Assembly: GCA_025924495.1 (NCBI GenBank)
Contig: JAICIG010000300.1
Span: forward strand, 1-9,734
Reading direction: 5' to 3'
Source: Pirellulales bacterium
GTDB taxonomy: Bacteria; Planctomycetota; Planctomycetia; Pirellulales; JAICIG01
Length of the DNA: 9,734 bases
Position numbers and translations under genes: made by a program
In this document: piece after piece, positions 7,502 through 9,734 of the stretch
How positions within the stretch are numbered: the stretch's first letter is position 1
Layout of the letters: the number at the start of each line of letters is the position of its first letter
The notes under the pieces: model-generated
The model's input: only the letters and a program-made list of their open reading frames with translations
Database searches by the model: none
What the model was told of the DNA's origin: nothing

Positions 7502-7712
7502 CGGTTGCTTAACTCGTTTCCTGTGAATTCCGCAATTTCCAGCCCTTCCTGCCTGTACCGGACGGTGGATCCTTTTTCACTGCCTTACATGGTGCGGAGC
7601 TTTCGGCGCGATCCATCGTGAACCTTGCCAAAGTTCGCGGTCCATTAGCAACCCAAAATCCATCTTAATCGTCGTCGTCAACTCTCGCGATAAGAAAGCG
7701 GTAACGCCTCTC
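7502..7712. other. Longest gap between genes; possible internal promoter region
   Basis: 211 nt between the TolA-like stop and the exbB start, against 4-81 nt elsewhere in the cluster. It holds no convincing gene, terminator or consensus promoter. A TTGACG on the minus strand (7681-7676) has no good -10 partner at normal spacing. If exbB-exbD-exbD-propeller-binding protein has its own promoter, this is where it should be. Confidence 0.3.
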
Positions 7713-8735
7713 TCAATGCGGTTTCTGATCCACGACTTGGATGTCGTAGCCGCCCCCGCGGCGGACGACTTCAAAGGTCGTGCTCGCGATCTGGTCCTCC
7801 TTCAGGCCGGCATAAGCTGCTTCCATGCGGGCCATCTTTTCTTCGACTGTCTCCGGCAGGAAGACGAGCATATAAGGAACCGGCGCCAAGCCTAAATACT
7901 GCGTTAGCCCGCCAAGAGACTGCGGATTGTCTTCTTGCCAGTAAAGTCGCGACTCTTTCTCCAAGCCCTGCAGTCGCGAGGGCGGCGGCCGCAAGCCGAG
8001 ATTGTAAAAGAAACGAAAGCGGTCGCCTGGGTCGGGAAAAGCCAACTCAGCGCTCAGACCCGCGTATTGATTCAGCAAGTCTTCCACCGATATGCTACGG
8101 AAGCGGAGAATCCAACGGCCTGGACGCGCTGCCCGGCCTGTGGCTCCCGACCCTCCGCCACCTGCCGAGTCGCCCGCGGCAGCGCCGCCGGTTCCCTGGT
8201 TCATGTTCTTTCGCAATCGTTCTTTTGCCCGCGCCAGACCCTGTCGGGCACGAGCGGCAGATTGCGCCGCCCGTTGCGCCGCTTGCGACGCCTGCGAAGA
8301 AACCGCAGCATCATCGGCGACCCTGGATGCCCGAGAAGCGTCGGATGCTACGTTCGTTTGTAGTTCTTCCGTCGGCCGTTCGGGCAAGTCGGGGAACGGC
8401 GGAGAATCGGACTGCGACGTTTCAGCGAGGCTGCCCGCTTCGCCGCCTGCAGCTTGCAAGCCCGCAGCCGCATCGGGATCGTCACCCACTTGAACGACGT
8501 CAACGCCAGGAGCCGCCCGCTCATGCTTCTGGAATGCCTTCGCCAGCAGGATGAGCAGCAACACAATGAGCACATGGATCGCCAGCGACGAGCAACTCGA
8601 CAGTGGAAATTCGCCATTCGGCGAATAGCGATGCCAAAATCGCCGCCATGTTGAAACCGGCTCAGATTGCTGCGACTCCGGGTCGTCGGTATCAGCAGGC
8701 GGCAACGACGGTGTCTGTGCTGCGGAAGCAGTCAT
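7713..8735 (-). CDS. TolA/TonB-like single-pass envelope protein (putative energy transducer)
   Basis: 340 residues. The layout is that of TolA/TonB: a cytoplasmic N-terminus (1-47, ending 'RYSPNGEFPLSS'), one membrane helix (48-66), a long periplasmic linker (67-205) and a compact C-terminal domain (206-335). The helix contains 'SLAIH', Ser50-x3-His54, then Leu61 and Ala65. This is the spacing of the Ser-His-Leu-Ser face by which TonB and TolA contact ExbB/TolQ, with Ala for the last Ser. The linker has an Ala/Gln/Arg-rich likely coiled coil (145-180) and a Gly-rich hinge (181-200). The end domain ('RWILRFRSISVEDLL', 'YLGLAPVPYMLVFLP', 'FEVVRRGGGYDIQVV') is not one I can match to TonB_C or TolA_C; from memory only it resembles uncharacterised planctomycete proteins. 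It lies directly upstream of exbB. The role of transducer is inferred from layout, motif and neighbours; a structural envelope protein is the alternative. Confidence 0.8.
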   Translation of the reverse strand: MTASAAQTPSLPPADTDDPESQQSEPVSTWRRFWHRYSPNGEFPLSSCSSLAIHVLIVLLLILLAKAFQKHERAAPGVDVVQVGDDPDAAAGLQAAGGEAGSLAETSQSDSPPFPDLPERPTEELQTNVASDASRASRVADDAAVSSQASQAAQRAAQSAARARQGLARAKERLRKNMNQGTGGAAAGDSAGGGGSGATGRAARPGRWILRFRSISVEDLLNQYAGLSAELAFPDPGDRFRFFYNLGLRPPPSRLQGLEKESRLYWQEDNPQSLGGLTQYLGLAPVPYMLVFLPETVEEKMARMEAAYAGLKEDQIASTTFEVVRRGGGYDIQVVDQKPH

Positions 8736-8806
8736 CGCTCTAGATCCAAATTAGTTCCGAGACGCCGGTCGCAGCGCGACGCGCCGTGGCAACAGTGACA
8801 GTTCAT
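8732..8806 (-). CDS. Possible 24-residue Cys-rich small ORF bridging two genes
   Basis: The ATG at 8806 overlaps the TGA of the HEAT-like gene (CAATGA), and the TGA at 8734-8732 overlaps the ATG of the TolA-like gene (CGATGA), so this frame exactly fills the gap with 4-nt overlaps at both ends. The peptide begins 'MNCHCCHGASRC' with four Cys and two His. It may be a real metal-binding peptide, a short coupling or leader frame that carries ribosomes across the gap, or chance. No ribosome binding site can be separated from the upstream coding sequence. Confidence 0.35.
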   Translation of the reverse strand: MNCHCCHGASRCDRRLGTNLDLER

Positions 8807-9734
8807 TGCTTGTTTTTCTTCAGCCAATCTCGCCATTTCGCCAGCGCCGTGTTCAGCTCCGCGACGCCCCCGCCCGGCCGAGGTCCAAATTCTTGTCCCG
8901 TCAATTGACGCAACGTCTCGCCAGCTTTCGGCCAAAGCTCGCGCGGCAGTTTCGGCAGCAGCTCGATCAATGGTGCGACCGACTCAAGGTCTTGCAACCG
9001 CTCGATCAGCTCAAGGGATGCCAGGCGGCTGCCCGGCTCGTTTTCGTCGTCGGCCAACTCCTCGAAGGCCACCTGTCGATAACCGCCTTTCCGCTGTCGA
9101 TCCGCCCGCGCTATACGACCGTCGATCTGCTTCCAGATCAGCTTCTGCAAGCGGTCGTCATCGACCGCCAGCCAGCGCAAACAAGCTCGGATCGGCGCGC
9201 GCTGGAAAGCGTTAGCCGCCTGCCGCTCGGCCGCCTGTGCCGTGTCTGCGTCGGCAGAGCCGAGAAAGACGATGATCCTATCGAGCTGATCGCTGACTTC
9301 GGCGTATTTTGGGTTGCGTTTCGCCAATTCGGCAGCGACCGATCGCGCCAACGGTTCGCCAGCGAACGACTGCTGCATCTCCAGAAGACCAGCGATGTCC
9401 TGCGCACGGATGCCATTTGCAAGGCGCCCTTGCGCCATTTTCTTCAATGCGGAGTCCTTCGACTTTGCGAGCGCTAGCAACTCCTCGTTCGTGGCCCGAC
9501 GCGCCCGCTTGACCAAGATATCATAGACGATTCGCCTCGTCCGAGAGTCGTTCTCGGGCAACGTCGCATGCAGCTCGATGAGCTGCGCGACGCTCATCTC
9601 ATCGCTCCGATTGCTGAACTCAGCGGCGGCCCTTTGGCGGACCACGTCTGCGGCGTGCTGCATCAACTCAGCCAGTTCTTCGACGCTCGCCTCCGGGAGC
9701 CGCTTGTCGAGCGTCGCGAGGAGCAAGTCCTTGA
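8803..9734 (-). CDS. HEAT-like helical repeat protein (5' end outside window)
   Basis: About 310 C-terminal residues are visible. The frame is open to the window edge ('KDLLLATLDKR' begins the readable part), so the TTG at 9726 is not needed as a start and the true N-terminus is beyond the window. The sequence is almost wholly helical, with Ala/Leu/Glu/Arg-rich units such as 'LARSVAAELAKRNP', 'LASLELIERLQDLESVAPLI' and a last unit ending 'AGETLRQLTGQEFGPRPG', followed by 'WRDWLKKNKQ'. Helix-turn-helix pairs of this type are HEAT/ARM-like scaffolds for protein contacts; I see no enzyme motif. The same strand and the 67-nt gap, bridged by a small frame, suggest co-transcription with the TolA-like gene, but a separate role is possible. 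Confidence 0.8.
   Translation of the reverse strand, partial: KDLLLATLDKRLPEASVEELAELMQHAADVVRQRAAAEFSNRSDEMSVAQLIELHATLPENDSRTRRIVYDILVKRARRATNEELLALAKSKDSALKKMAQGRLANGIRAQDIAGLLEMQQSFAGEPLARSVAAELAKRNPKYAEVSDQLDRIIVFLGSADADTAQAAERQAANAFQRAPIRACLRWLAVDDDRLQKLIWKQIDGRIARADRQRKGGYRQVAFEELADDENEPGSRLASLELIERLQDLESVAPLIELLPKLPRELWPKAGETLRQLTGQEFGPRPGGGVAELNTALAKWRDWLKKNKQ

Noticed and set aside
7577..7663. 28-codon minus-strand frame in the gap before exbB ('MDFGLLMDREL...')
   Set aside because: It has no ribosome binding site, no coupling to neighbours and no motif.
7653..7681. Promoter with TTGACG at 7681-7676
   Set aside because: The hexamer 17 nt on is TTTTGG, a poor -10 match, so there is not enough to call a promoter.
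8806..9477. 223-residue plus-strand frame opposite the HEAT-like gene
   Set aside because: Arg/Gln/Pro-rich composition with no domain pattern, antisense to a convincing gene; long shadow frames are expected in GC-rich DNA.
9726..9734. TTG at 9726 as the start of the HEAT-like gene
   Set aside because: The frame is open to the window edge, so the gene most likely begins further upstream.

Overview
The window reads as a single minus-strand block of accessory envelope genes from a GC-rich bacterium, most likely a planctomycete. The phylum is inferred from gene style, not from a marker gene. The clues are ExbD proteins with a GYF-like N-terminal domain, a very large PQQ-type propeller with an N-terminal zinc ribbon and one membrane helix, a HEAT-type protein ending in the 'LTGQ-FGP' style, and few Shine-Dalgarno sites. 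Every convincing gene lies on the minus strand, so transcription runs from high to low coordinates. I see no RNA gene, mobile element, CRISPR array or integration scar.

In order of transcription: (1) the C-terminal part of a HEAT-like helical repeat protein (9734-8803, 5' end outside the window); (2) a possible 24-codon Cys-rich ORF that exactly bridges the next gap with ATGA overlaps at both ends (8806-8732); (3) a TolA/TonB-like single-pass protein with a Ser-x3-His membrane anchor, Ala-rich linker and compact C-terminal domain (8735-7713); (4) an ExbB/TolQ/MotA-family channel protein (7501-6854), followed by a strong two-part RNA hairpin; (5) a first ExbD/TolR protein (6792-6109) and (6) a second, divergent ExbD/TolR protein (6027-5335), both with extra GYF-like cytoplasmic domains; (7) a 1196-residue protein with zinc ribbon, membrane helix, helical region and PQQ-like propeller (5330-1740); (8) a secreted protein whose last ~240 visible residues look like a family 5 (Opp/Dpp-type) solute-binding protein, behind a ~330-residue N-terminal region (1743-1, 3' end outside the window).

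The last three genes are packed with gaps of 81 nt, 4 nt and then a 4-nt overlap, so they are very probably one operon. The set has all the parts expected of a proton-motive-force-driven envelope machine: channel (ExbB), two non-identical plug/stator subunits (ExbD), a TolA/TonB-like transducer and a large, probably periplasmic propeller that could play the part of TolB. It ends in a solute-binding-like protein rather than Pal or a TonB-dependent receptor. The working hypothesis is a divergent Ton/Tol-like system with cytoplasmic adaptor domains. That is inference from gene content; what it energises is not visible here.
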